Assembly (NCBI GenBank): GCA_003132305.1
Contig: PKXJ01000007.1
Location: 1-64,000, forward strand
Origin: Acidimicrobiaceae bacterium
Lineage (GTDB): Bacteria; Actinomycetota; Acidimicrobiia; Acidimicrobiales; RAAP-2
Length of the DNA stretch: 64,000 nt
Reading direction: 5' to 3'
Positions within the stretch are counted from its first letter, which is position 1, and every line of letters starts with the position of its first letter. Below, in pieces: positions 34,578-42,571 of the stretch. A model generated the notes under the pieces. It did not search any database. It worked only from the letters and a program-made list of their open reading frames with translations, and was not told the origin of the DNA. Made by a program: the position numbers and the translations under genes.

Positions 34578-34774
34578 TTCGGACCCTCCCGTAACGTCAT
34601 CGTTCCGCACGAATTAGCAAGATAATTCGTCAGTTTAGTTAAGAAAATTCTAGTTCTAATTTGCGCACGGTCCAATGAGAGGACTGCTCCGAGTTGTTTA
34701 ACTTTTAGTTTTGGCATTGCTGGCTCGAAGGAATCAAGTCGACAAGCCAGAGCAGGATTAGGGGGAGCTTCTAT

Positions 34775-34903
34775 ATGAAATCCGAACTCACTCGGAAGGA
34801 CCTCGCTCAGCGTGAGCGCCGCGCCGCTCTGATGGTGCTGACGTGTACGACGGTGCGGCGTGCAGTTCTGCTCGAAGTAGTTGGTTCGAGTGATAATGAA
34901 TAA
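34775..34903 (+). CDS. possible small protein (42 aa)
   Basis: ATG 34775 follows GGGGGAG with seven-base spacing, the best ribosome-binding site in this interval, and the frame runs 42 codons to TAA 34901-34903. The product is basic at first (TRKDLAQRERRAAL), then hydrophobic, with one Cys. No family is recognised. The rest of the roughly 460-base gap between the two glycosyltransferase genes shows nothing else. Confidence 0.25.
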   Translation: MKSELTRKDLAQRERRAALMVLTCTTVRRAVLLEVVGSSDNE

Positions 34904-35035
34904 CTAGATCCAACTCGAAGTGCTGGTATCGGAGAAGGACTGGAACTCGTGGCGCTAGGTGAATGGAACAACTCCATCAGTCCCGGCGTCGTCAACACGT
35001 ACTCGGGAATTTCTTCCCCAATCACAATGGGGTAC

Positions 35036-35965
35036 CTAGTGGGACTCCGTGCGTGGTTCCTTGGTTGGTGTAGAAGGACGCTTTCCAAAGACATCAATGC
35101 GAGCTTGTCGCAGGCCCAATCTCAGAGTCACTCTTGGCGAAAGCAAGAACGCTAGTCCGAGTGAGCCAAGCATTGCAACGTAGTGGTGGTGAGTTCGTGC
35201 TAGGTGCGCATTACGAATTGCGCGCGCCGCTCGACCAGTCGGCGAAAGTGACAAACTGCGCTGGATCGCTTTCATAATATCGACCTCACCTCGGGGCTCT
35301 AAAATGTAGAGATGCTGCATGAGGATCAGCTTCAATTGCTCGCCGCCTGATACCGGCAGCGACAAGTTTGAGCTATGTCTGCGGTACTCTGTTAGCTCCT
35401 CGGGTAAGAAACTGACCACGCTTTCTCGTGCGATGCGGTACAGCAAATCAAGATCTCCGCAAAGCAAAAGGAGCGAGTTAAAGCCACCTACCTCTTGGAT
35501 AAGCGACTTTCTAATCATGGTCGTGGAAATGAGAACTGCTCCGTTTTCTCCGAGAAAATCGCGGTATTGAAAATCCTTCGATTCTCCCGCACCAGTAATT
35601 ACCCCATTTTCATCAATGATGCGGAACTGCGTATGACAGAAGCCGATGTTTTCATCGCTCATCACTCGAAACTGGGCTAGGAGCCGATCGGGCAACATCC
35701 GATCATCATCATCAAGAAGCGCGACAAGCTCTGAGCGCGTGTGACTAATCCCAACGTTTCGCGCAATGGACTCACCTCGATTTCGTTGCCGAAATATTCG
35801 AATTCGTGGATCGCTGTGTTCGATGTCCGAAAGATCATCATCGCATCCGTCTAAGACAACAACGAGCTCCCAGTCCGTCAGCGTTTGCGCTTGCACCGAT
35901 GCAATGGCTTCGCGTAGGAACCTGCCGCCACGAAAACTTGGAATAACCACGCTCACAGTCGACAT
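35036..35965 (-). CDS. glycosyltransferase family 2
   Basis: 309 residues with the same GT-A layout: VSVVIPSFRGGRFLREAI, LVVVLDGCDDDLSDIE, RNVGISHTRSELVALLDDDDRMLPDRL (DxD), then GGFNSLLLLCGDLDLLYRIA. The end is basic with a short hydrophobic stretch (YVAMLGSLGLAFLLS) that may anchor it. It is probably related in role to the 33594-34577 enzyme, for example extracellular polysaccharide or glycolipid. ATG 35965 has GAGGA six bases upstream; the upstream in-frame ATG at 36085 has none. The base composition is again atypically low in GC. Confidence 0.8.
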   Translation of the reverse strand: MSTVSVVIPSFRGGRFLREAIASVQAQTLTDWELVVVLDGCDDDLSDIEHSDPRIRIFRQRNRGESIARNVGISHTRSELVALLDDDDRMLPDRLLAQFRVMSDENIGFCHTQFRIIDENGVITGAGESKDFQYRDFLGENGAVLISTTMIRKSLIQEVGGFNSLLLLCGDLDLLYRIARESVVSFLPEELTEYRRHSSNLSLPVSGGEQLKLILMQHLYILEPRGEVDIMKAIQRSLSLSPTGRAARAIRNAHLARTHHHYVAMLGSLGLAFLLSPRVTLRLGLRQARIDVFGKRPSTPTKEPRTESH

Positions 35966-36106
35966 GCTCTTCCTCGTCAAAGTTGTCAAACGGAGCCGAC
36001 AACTTCGGCCCAATTTCTCTCGACACTCTATAGTGCATCCTCCAATGAGGGTTGTCTTGTGGCGACACACTCGGTCCGTTCTCAACCAGAACCATGAGAA
36101 GTAGAG

Positions 36107-36385
36107 TCACGTTCCGTTCAGAGGCGCACCAGTGCTCAGTCCGATCCGACGAACGTGCACGTGGGCTAAACCACGAACTATTGAAACAGCAACGCGGTGG
36201 TGACCGTCGACGAATTGGAAACTCGAACTGCCGGGAGTCCGAGCGACAATGATGTCGTCCTCTGGTATTACAAATTGATCGCGAACGTAAGAGAGATTGC
36301 GACGGGCAGTGGCTGGCGAGTCGAGAGTGTTAGATGTCTGTTGGCTTTCAAGGGCCGACCGTAACGATCTACTGGGACCCGACAT
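36107..36385 (-). CDS. ParB/Srx-like domain protein, short
   Basis: 92 residues. The C-terminal half, FQFVDGHHRVAVSIVRGLAHVHVRRIG, has the DGHHR core and following helix of the ParB N-terminal/sulfiredoxin-like fold, which in ParB binds CTP. No helix-turn-helix domain follows, so it is a stand-alone or truncated copy. The start at 36385 lacks a ribosome-binding site and a TANNNT box, so the true N-terminus is uncertain. It is AT-richer than core genes and sits beside the glycosyltransferases. Confidence 0.5.
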   Translation of the reverse strand: MSGPSRSLRSALESQQTSNTLDSPATARRNLSYVRDQFVIPEDDIIVARTPGSSSFQFVDGHHRVAVSIVRGLAHVHVRRIGLSTGAPLNGT

Positions 36386-36443
36386 CGTTGTCGAGGCGAT
36401 GGTGTCACCCTGTTGTGGATTGAACTATCTAGTATCGGAGTTG

Positions 36444-36572
36444 ATGGTGATTCTATGCGCTGACTGTGGCTGCTTGGTTGATCGTGGCGTTCGCATCACG
36501 GTGTGCGCCGATCCGATGTGTTGTTGTCGCGATTTGCCCATTCGTGAAGATGGCGTCGAAGCCGTTCCCTAA
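36444..36572 (+). CDS. tiny Cys-rich protein (zinc-ribbon-like, 42 aa)
   Basis: ATG 36444 starts a 42-codon frame to TAA 36570-36572. The product has seven cysteines in about 25 residues: a CxxCxC knuckle (LCADCGC), a lone Cys and a CCC run (CADPMCCCRD), then an acidic tail. Such clustering suggests zinc or another metal. GGAG lies close upstream and TAGTAT eight bases before the ATG. I recognise no named family. It faces away from the ParB-like gene. Confidence 0.4.
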   Translation: MVILCADCGCLVDRGVRITVCADPMCCCRDLPIREDGVEAVP

Positions 36573-36915
36573 GAAAGGACGGCGACTCTCTCTAGGGGTA
36601 CGTTGTTGGTACCACCGCACCCGCAAACTGCGTTGCGACGTCAAAGTAATGTGAGTACCCAAACAGTGACCGATGTCACACAAGAGGGCCGAGGTCAGGA
36701 ATCTAACGGCGAAACAACAGCCTGGGGCCCCGATGAGGTAGTGGCAATTCCTGAAAGATCGCGGCCTCTGATTTAGAAAAAATAAATGACCAAAACCAGA
36801 AGGCTCGACCGTTGGCGTTACAACCTCTGAGGTCAGATGGTGCTGGAGATGTGCTCCGTCTGAACTTCGCCTATCTGTCGATCACTTCAATCATCCTGGG
36901 CATCCCTTGCGTGGG
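36573..36915. other. intergenic stretch without a recognised gene
   Basis: About 340 bases between the Cys-rich frame and the end of the ATP-grasp gene. It holds a palindrome AGTGA-N6-TCACA (36666-36681) and an AT-rich patch (about 36775-36790), but no supported gene. Confidence 0.4.
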
Positions 36916-38124
36916 TCAACACAGTCGCACGTCGAGACACGCCTCTGCCCGTCGAAGGGCCGCTTCAACGAATTGCGGTGTCGTTCCACGGGCGAAGATG
37001 AACCCCAGGTAACGATCGCCTTCGGGCAGTGGCACCACCGAGCGCCCCGGCGCAATACTGATGTCGAGACCAACCACACCTTCGACGGCGAGGGCGCGTT
37101 TCTGTCCGGACACGTGCTCGAGAACTCCGGCCGCGCGGATCGGCAGCATCATCACGCCCGACGCCTGTGGTTCACGGGTGAGGCCGCCGAGTCCCATGCC
37201 CAGGGCATGACGAATAATCACCTCTTCGAGGCTCACCCCCGCTCCGAATCGCAGAGCTCGCGCGCATAAGCCCCCGATGGACCGGGCCGCCAGTTCGAGT
37301 ATGGTCACCTCGCCACCGGCGCCAATTCGCAGCTCGACGTGGACCGGACCTTCGTGAAGCCCCAATGCCGCGGCTGCCTGAGCGGCGATAGTTTCGATCT
37401 CGGTGAGGATCGCAGGAGGTTGGCGCGACGGCGTGACGTAGATCGTCTCTTCGAAGAAGGGGCCGTCGAGGGGATCGGGCTTGTCGAAGACCGCGAGTAC
37501 CTCCAGGCGTCCCCCCGTGAGCAGACCCTCGGCGGCGACCTCGTCGCCGGGCACGAAGCGCTCGACCAGCAGGGATTCGGGACAGTTTGCAATCATGGCG
37601 CGAATACGCAGGCCGGCCGCGTCGGCCTCGACGGCATCGTTGACACGGATGACCCCCTGGCTGGCCGAGCGCGACACCGGCTTGACCACGCAGGGGTACC
37701 CGATCTGCTGCGCGGCCGCGACGACGTCGCCACCGGGCGGGACAATTCGGTACGCGGGCTGGCGTAGCAAGGCGGCTCCGAGGCGCGCGCGCATGATCGT
37801 CTTGTCCCTCGTAGCGGCGATCGCGTCGGGCGGATTGTGGCGCAGTCCCAACCTGGCGGCCGCCGCAGAGGCAATCGCCACTCCCGGGTCGTCGACCGCT
37901 AGTACCGCGTCAAGGGGGCTGCGTTGATGCAGAGCCACGATGGCGTCGACCGCGGCCGCGACATCGGTCAGGGACACCAGCACCGCGCGGTCACCCATGG
38001 AGCCGGACAGGGCCTGGCGATGTTCGGATCCAACCACGACGTCGACTCCTAGATGAGCGGCGGCGGCGAGGAAATCCGGGGCCCGGTAGGTGGCGGTGGG
38101 CAACAGTAACAAGATCCGGGTCAC
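36916..38124 (-). CDS. ATP-grasp family ligase/carboxylase-like enzyme
   Basis: 402 residues. A preATP-grasp domain starts with TRILLLLPTATYRAPDFL and VVVGSEHRQAL. The ATP-grasp fold follows: ATRDKTIMRARL, a glycine-rich lid region (PCVVKPVSRSASQGVI), LLVERFVPGDEVAAEGL, and metal ligands in GPVHVELRIGAGGEVTILELAARSIGG. Such enzymes join a carboxylate to an amine or thiol through an acyl phosphate. The layout resembles amino-acid or peptide ligases more than biotin carboxylase; the substrate is unknown. GTG 38124 is preferred by homology of the opening strand. It diverges from the nfu gene by 43 bases. It is GC-richer than the core (one counted line about 72%). Confidence 0.72.
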   Translation of the reverse strand: MTRILLLLPTATYRAPDFLAAAAHLGVDVVVGSEHRQALSGSMGDRAVLVSLTDVAAAVDAIVALHQRSPLDAVLAVDDPGVAIASAAAARLGLRHNPPDAIAATRDKTIMRARLGAALLRQPAYRIVPPGGDVVAAAQQIGYPCVVKPVSRSASQGVIRVNDAVEADAAGLRIRAMIANCPESLLVERFVPGDEVAAEGLLTGGRLEVLAVFDKPDPLDGPFFEETIYVTPSRQPPAILTEIETIAAQAAAALGLHEGPVHVELRIGAGGEVTILELAARSIGGLCARALRFGAGVSLEEVIIRHALGMGLGGLTREPQASGVMMLPIRAAGVLEHVSGQKRALAVEGVVGLDISIAPGRSVVPLPEGDRYLGFIFARGTTPQFVEAALRRAEACLDVRLC

Positions 38125-38167
38125 TCCTTTATGATGGCCGAAACTGACGAGCTCGAGACGAGGCACC

Positions 38168-38824
38168 GTGACCCGCATCGATTCAGGTGGCGCCGTCGTC
38201 ATGCACGCGACGGACGCAGCGCTGGCGATGGTTCTGGAATTGCGGTCCAGTGAGGTGGATCCGGAGTCACTGGCCCTGTGGATCGAAGTCACCGGTTCAA
38301 GCAAAGACGCTTACACCTACGGCATTTACTTCCAGGCGATCGGCGACGCCGGTCCCGATGACTGGTCCGAGGAACGTGGCGGGCTCACGATAGTGGTGCC
38401 AGCTGACAGCACCGACAAGATTCGCGGCTCGGTTATCGACGTCAAAGCCGATGCCGAAGCAGGCGCCATGTTCATCGAGAACCCCAATCAGCCGCCGCGC
38501 CCCGCCGGCGCAAGCCCGGCAATGGCCGGGCCACCGGTCGACCTCAGCGGAGACGTAGCGCAAAGGGTCATACAGGTCCTCGAGCAACAGATCAATCCGA
38601 GCATTGCGGCCCACGGTGGTCGGGCTGACCTGGTCGCGGTGGAAGGTGAGGCCGCCTATCTCCGCCTGAGCGGTGGATGCGCGGGCTGTGGCATGGCGAC
38701 GGTGACCTTGAGCCAAGGGATTGAGGTAGCCCTTTGCGAGTCGGTCCCGGAGATTACTCGGGTCATCGACGTCACTGACCACGCGGCCGGCACCAATCCC
38801 TACTACGAAGCGGCCAAGAAGTAA
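38168..38824 (+). CDS. NfuA-type iron-sulfur carrier protein
   Basis: 218 residues in two domains. The first 100 residues resemble an A-type (IscA/HesB) domain that has lost its cysteines (SLALWIEVTGSSKDAYTYGIYF). The C-terminal NifU domain (about 130-205) contains RLSGGCAGCGMATVTLSQGIE with the CxxC that binds a [4Fe-4S] cluster between two subunits. It delivers clusters to target proteins. It diverges from the ATP-grasp gene; a shared task is possible but unproved. GTG 38168 follows GAGG. Confidence 0.85.
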   Translation: MTRIDSGGAVVMHATDAALAMVLELRSSEVDPESLALWIEVTGSSKDAYTYGIYFQAIGDAGPDDWSEERGGLTIVVPADSTDKIRGSVIDVKADAEAGAMFIENPNQPPRPAGASPAMAGPPVDLSGDVAQRVIQVLEQQINPSIAAHGGRADLVAVEGEAAYLRLSGGCAGCGMATVTLSQGIEVALCESVPEITRVIDVTDHAAGTNPYYEAAKK

Positions 38825-39067
38825 CTCCCGCGATCCAGCTCTGGAGTGCACCGCACCGAGAGAACTTACCCTCCATTGACGTGGTGGCAAGAACTCCAAG
38901 TTCTGCGCTCGCGGTGGTTAGTAGAACCACATGATCGTTGCGGAATTAAATGGGGGGTGCCGCGTGAGTTCGTGTGGCGGATCCGACGAAACAGATCTGC
39001 CACGATGCACTGGTGACTCGCGTGACGTTCCAGATCGTGTGTCGAAGAGCCGTCGTTGACCCAACGG

Positions 39068-39073
39068 TAGGCT
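39068..39073 (+). promoter_or_regulatory. -10 element TAGGCT, leaderless rel
   Basis: TAGGCT lies six bases before ATG 39080, identical in sequence and spacing to the pdxS element. Confidence 0.6.
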
Positions 39074-39079
39074 GAACCT

Positions 39080-41290
39080 ATGGTTAGTCTCACTTCACGC
39101 TCCACCGCCGACTCCGTGTTGCTGAGCTCGATTGAGCGCCTTATCGCGCGATTTAACGAGCATCACGTCAACGGCGACGTGGACCTGATTCGTCGTGCCG
39201 GGATTGCCGCCATCAACGCCCACGAGGGTCAACTTCGCCGCACGGGCGAACCCTACGTCACGCACCCCATCGCGGTGGCCGGGATAACGGCCGATCTGGG
39301 TCTCGACGAGGTCACCATCGCCGCGGCGCTGTTGCACGACGCCGTGGAGGACACCGGGGTCACGATTGAGTGGCTGGACAGTGAGTTCGGCGCCCAGGTG
39401 GCGGCGGTCGTCGACGGCGTGACCAAACTGGATCGTCTGGAGTTCGACTCGAAAGAGGCTCAACAGGCGGCCACGATTCGAAAGATGTTCATCGCCATGG
39501 CCCAAGACTGGCGGGTCTTGCTGATCAAATTGGCCGACCGACTGCACAACATGCGAACCATTTCGGTGATGCCCATGCCCCGTCAGCGCGCCATCGCCCA
39601 AGAGACGCTCGACGTCTACGCGCCGCTCGCGCACCGCCTCGGTGTCCAACAGGTCAAGTGGCAGCTCGAGGACCTCAGTTTCGCGACCCTGCACCCTAAG
39701 CGGTACGCCGAGATCGAACAGATGGTCGCCGCGCGTCAGCCCGAGCGCGAGACCTACCTCGCCGAGGTGATGGGGACGCTGCTCGCCAAGCTCGACGAGT
39801 TCGGCATTGGCGCGGAAGTTCACGGTCGACCGAAGCACTTTTGGAGCATCTACGAGAAGATGGTCGTCGGCGGCAAGGAGTTCGACGACATCTTCGACCT
39901 CGTGGGCCTTCGCCTCATCGTCGACGAAGAGCGTGACTGCTGGGCGGCGCTCGGCGCCATTCACGCCCTGTGGTCGCCCGTGCAGGGCCGATTTAAGGAC
40001 TTCATCAACTCACCGAAGTTCAACCTCTACCAGTCGTTGCACACGACGGTCATTGGCCCCCGCGGCAAGTCGGTGGAAGTTCAAGTACGCACCCAAGAGA
40101 TGCACCGCCGCGCGGAGTTCGGCGTCGCCGCGCACTGGAGCTACAAGGAGGGCGCCACCGCCAAAGAAGTCGCGTGGATGCAACGTCTCGCCGACGTAGA
40201 ACAAGAAGAGACGGACCCCATCGCCTTTTTGGAGGCCCTGAAGCTCGACCTCGGCCAAGACGAGGTCTACCTCTTCACGCCCAAGGGTCGCGTCATTGCT
40301 CTCAACGAGGGCGCGACGCCCATCGACTTTGCCTACGCGGTACACACCGAAGTGGGGCACCACTGCGTCGGGGCGAAGGTGAACGGCCGCTTGGTGCCAC
40401 TCGACACCGTGCTGCGCTCGGCCGACGTCGTCGAAGTAGTGACCAGCAAGAACGAGAACGCGGGTCCGTCACGGGACTGGTTGAACATCGCACAGTCCTC
40501 GAGGGCCAAGTCCAAGATCCGTCAGTGGTTCCAGCGCGAACGTCGCGACGACGCCATTGAAGGTGGTCGAGAAGAACTGACCAAGGCGCTTCGCCGTGAG
40601 GGTCTGCCGATCGCGACCTCGCTCTCTTCGAGCGCGCTCGACGCGGTGATCGCCTCGATGAATCTAGAGGACCGGGACGCTTTGTTCATGTCGATCGATA
40701 GCGATCAGATCTCGGCGCTCGCGGTGGTCCAGCGCCTGGACCGTGAACTGCGCGGGGGCGACGCCGAACAGATGCCCACGACGGTCACGAAAGTGCCGCG
40801 CACCAGTCGCACGACGCGCCGTACGGCCGGGGTCTACGTCGAGGGTCTCGACGACGTCATGATTCACCTGGCGCGCTGTTGCTCGCCCGTTCCCGGCGAC
40901 AGCATTATGGGTTTCATCACGCAAGGGCGCGGCGTGTCGGTGCACCGTGACGACTGCTCGAACGCGGTGGCCCTGGCGCAACGACTCGGTGAGCGCATCA
41001 TCGACGTGGAGTGGGACGGATCCTCCGGCGGTCAGTACCGTGCCGTCCTCGAGATCATGGCCTTCGATCGTTCGCGACTGCTCCTGGACGTCTCGAAGGT
41101 CGTCGCGGAGTATCACCTCAACATCATTTCGAGCAGTTCGACCACCTCGGGCGCGCGCATTGTGCGCATGATCTTTGACGTCGAGCTCGCCGATCCCACG
41201 CACCTGTCGAGTCTCTTGGCCGCGCTGAAGGGCGTCGACGGCGTCTTTGACGCCTTTCGACAGTTGCCGGGTCAGCACAAGACCTCATGA
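39080..41290 (+). CDS. rel: bifunctional (p)ppGpp synthetase/hydrolase
   Basis: 736 residues. The hydrolase domain has His62 and LLHDAVEDTG (His86, Asp87). The synthetase domain contains GRPKHFWSIYEKM, FDLVGLRLIV and KFNLYQSLHTTVIGP. A TGS domain (about 395-455, VYLFTPKGRVIALNEGATPIDFAYAVHTEVG), a zinc-finger-like region with HLARCCSPVPGD, and a C-terminal ACT domain follow. The intact HD motif shows both making and breaking of the alarmone, as in a single actinobacterial Rel. It overlaps hisS by four bases. Confidence 0.93.
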   Translation: MVSLTSRSTADSVLLSSIERLIARFNEHHVNGDVDLIRRAGIAAINAHEGQLRRTGEPYVTHPIAVAGITADLGLDEVTIAAALLHDAVEDTGVTIEWLDSEFGAQVAAVVDGVTKLDRLEFDSKEAQQAATIRKMFIAMAQDWRVLLIKLADRLHNMRTISVMPMPRQRAIAQETLDVYAPLAHRLGVQQVKWQLEDLSFATLHPKRYAEIEQMVAARQPERETYLAEVMGTLLAKLDEFGIGAEVHGRPKHFWSIYEKMVVGGKEFDDIFDLVGLRLIVDEERDCWAALGAIHALWSPVQGRFKDFINSPKFNLYQSLHTTVIGPRGKSVEVQVRTQEMHRRAEFGVAAHWSYKEGATAKEVAWMQRLADVEQEETDPIAFLEALKLDLGQDEVYLFTPKGRVIALNEGATPIDFAYAVHTEVGHHCVGAKVNGRLVPLDTVLRSADVVEVVTSKNENAGPSRDWLNIAQSSRAKSKIRQWFQRERRDDAIEGGREELTKALRREGLPIATSLSSSALDAVIASMNLEDRDALFMSIDSDQISALAVVQRLDRELRGGDAEQMPTTVTKVPRTSRTTRRTAGVYVEGLDDVMIHLARCCSPVPGDSIMGFITQGRGVSVHRDDCSNAVALAQRLGERIIDVEWDGSSGGQYRAVLEIMAFDRSRLLLDVSKVVAEYHLNIISSSSTTSGARIVRMIFDVELADPTHLSSLLAALKGVDGVFDAFRQLPGQHKTS

Positions 41291-42570
41291 GCGAGCCCGC
41301 CGCGCCCTTTAAGGCGCCCATCGGCACGCACGACGTACTCGGCCCCGCGTCCGCGTCGTGGGAGGGTCTCGTCACCGTCTTCGCCCAGAGCGCGTACCGC
41401 TACGGCTTTTCGCTCGTGATGACGCCCATCTTCGAAGACGTGGGCGTCTTTCTTCGGGGCATCGGTGAAGAGAGCGACGTCTTTAAAAAAGAGATGTACG
41501 TCTTCGAAGACCGGTCCGAGCGCCGCTACGCCCTTCGCCCGGAAGGGACCGCCTCGATAGTTCGCGCGTTCGTGCAACACCGGCCCACGACCCCCTGGAA
41601 GGCCTGGTACCTGACGCCGGCCTTTCGCTACGAGCGTCCACAGAAGGGCCGCTATCGACAGCACTATCAGCTCGGCGTCGAGGTGCTCGGCACCGACGAT
41701 CCGGCCGTCGACGTCGAGGTCATCGCCCTGGCGCACGGCTTCTATCGTTCGATTGGACTCCGCCAAGTTCGCCTCTTGATCAACTCCATGGGTCACGACG
41801 TCTGTCGCGCGACCTACGTGAAAGTGCTGCGCAAGTACTTAAAGGCGAATCAGGACCACCTCTGCGACGAACACCGCGAGATCTGGCGCGAGAATCCGTT
41901 GCGGGTTCTCGACTGCAAGCGAGCACCCTGTGTCAAGGTCACGTCCGAGGGTCCGATGTTGATCGACCACATCTGTGACGACTGCCGCGCGCACTTCGAC
42001 AGGGTGGTGGCGGGACTAGAAGCCCTCGGTATCGAGAGCGCGCTGAGTCCGCGTCTCGTGCGAGGATTTGACTACTACAACCGCACGACTTTCGAGTTCA
42101 TCGCCGACGCGTTCGACAGTGCCCAGAACTCGATTGGTGGCGGCGGGCGCTACGACAAGTTGGCCGAAGAGCTCGGTGGTAAGCCCACGAGTGGTGTCGG
42201 CTTTGGCATCGGCGTCGAACGCGTACTACTCGCGCGCGCGGCCGAAGGAATTGACACTGAGCTCTTAAAGCGTTCGCTCGACGTGTTCGTTGTTGACACG
42301 ACCGGTGACGCTACCGTCAGCGTCCTCGTCGAGCGCCTGCGTGAGGCCGGTATCGCGACGGATCGCGCCTACGACCAGCGATCCCTGAAGGCGCAGATGA
42401 AGGTGGCGGACAAGTCCGGCGCCCGCTGGGCCGTCCTCGTTGGCCCCGAGGAACTGGCCGCCGTTGAGGTTACGATTAGGGACCTGCGAAGCCAGGACTT
42501 TGAGCAGACGCAACTGCGCGTGGCCCAAAGCGAGCTCGTTTCGACGGTCGCCAATCTACTGACGAAGTGA
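41287..42570 (+). CDS. hisS: histidyl-tRNA synthetase
   Basis: Class II synthetase, 427 residues. It begins with FKAPIGTHDVLGP. Motif 2 is YLTPAFRYERPQKGRYRQHYQLGVE; the histidine-specific loops are LSPRLVRGFDYYNRTTFEF and GGGRYDKLAEELGG; motif 3 is GVGFGIGVERVLL. The anticodon-binding domain closes the protein. ATG 41287 overlaps the rel stop by four bases. It is followed one base later by aspS. Confidence 0.95.
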   Translation: MSEPAAPFKAPIGTHDVLGPASASWEGLVTVFAQSAYRYGFSLVMTPIFEDVGVFLRGIGEESDVFKKEMYVFEDRSERRYALRPEGTASIVRAFVQHRPTTPWKAWYLTPAFRYERPQKGRYRQHYQLGVEVLGTDDPAVDVEVIALAHGFYRSIGLRQVRLLINSMGHDVCRATYVKVLRKYLKANQDHLCDEHREIWRENPLRVLDCKRAPCVKVTSEGPMLIDHICDDCRAHFDRVVAGLEALGIESALSPRLVRGFDYYNRTTFEFIADAFDSAQNSIGGGGRYDKLAEELGGKPTSGVGFGIGVERVLLARAAEGIDTELLKRSLDVFVVDTTGDATVSVLVERLREAGIATDRAYDQRSLKAQMKVADKSGARWAVLVGPEELAAVEVTIRDLRSQDFEQTQLRVAQSELVSTVANLLTK

Positions 42571-42571
42571 A

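Noticed and set aside
34807-35097. 96-codon minus-strand frame between the glycosyltransferases
   Set aside because: Its Ser/Arg-rich composition and lack of a start signal suggest a chance frame.
36666-36681. CRP/FNR-like palindrome AGTGA-N6-TCACA
   Set aside because: No gene starts near it; both neighbours end toward it or start far away, so a regulatory role is not supported.
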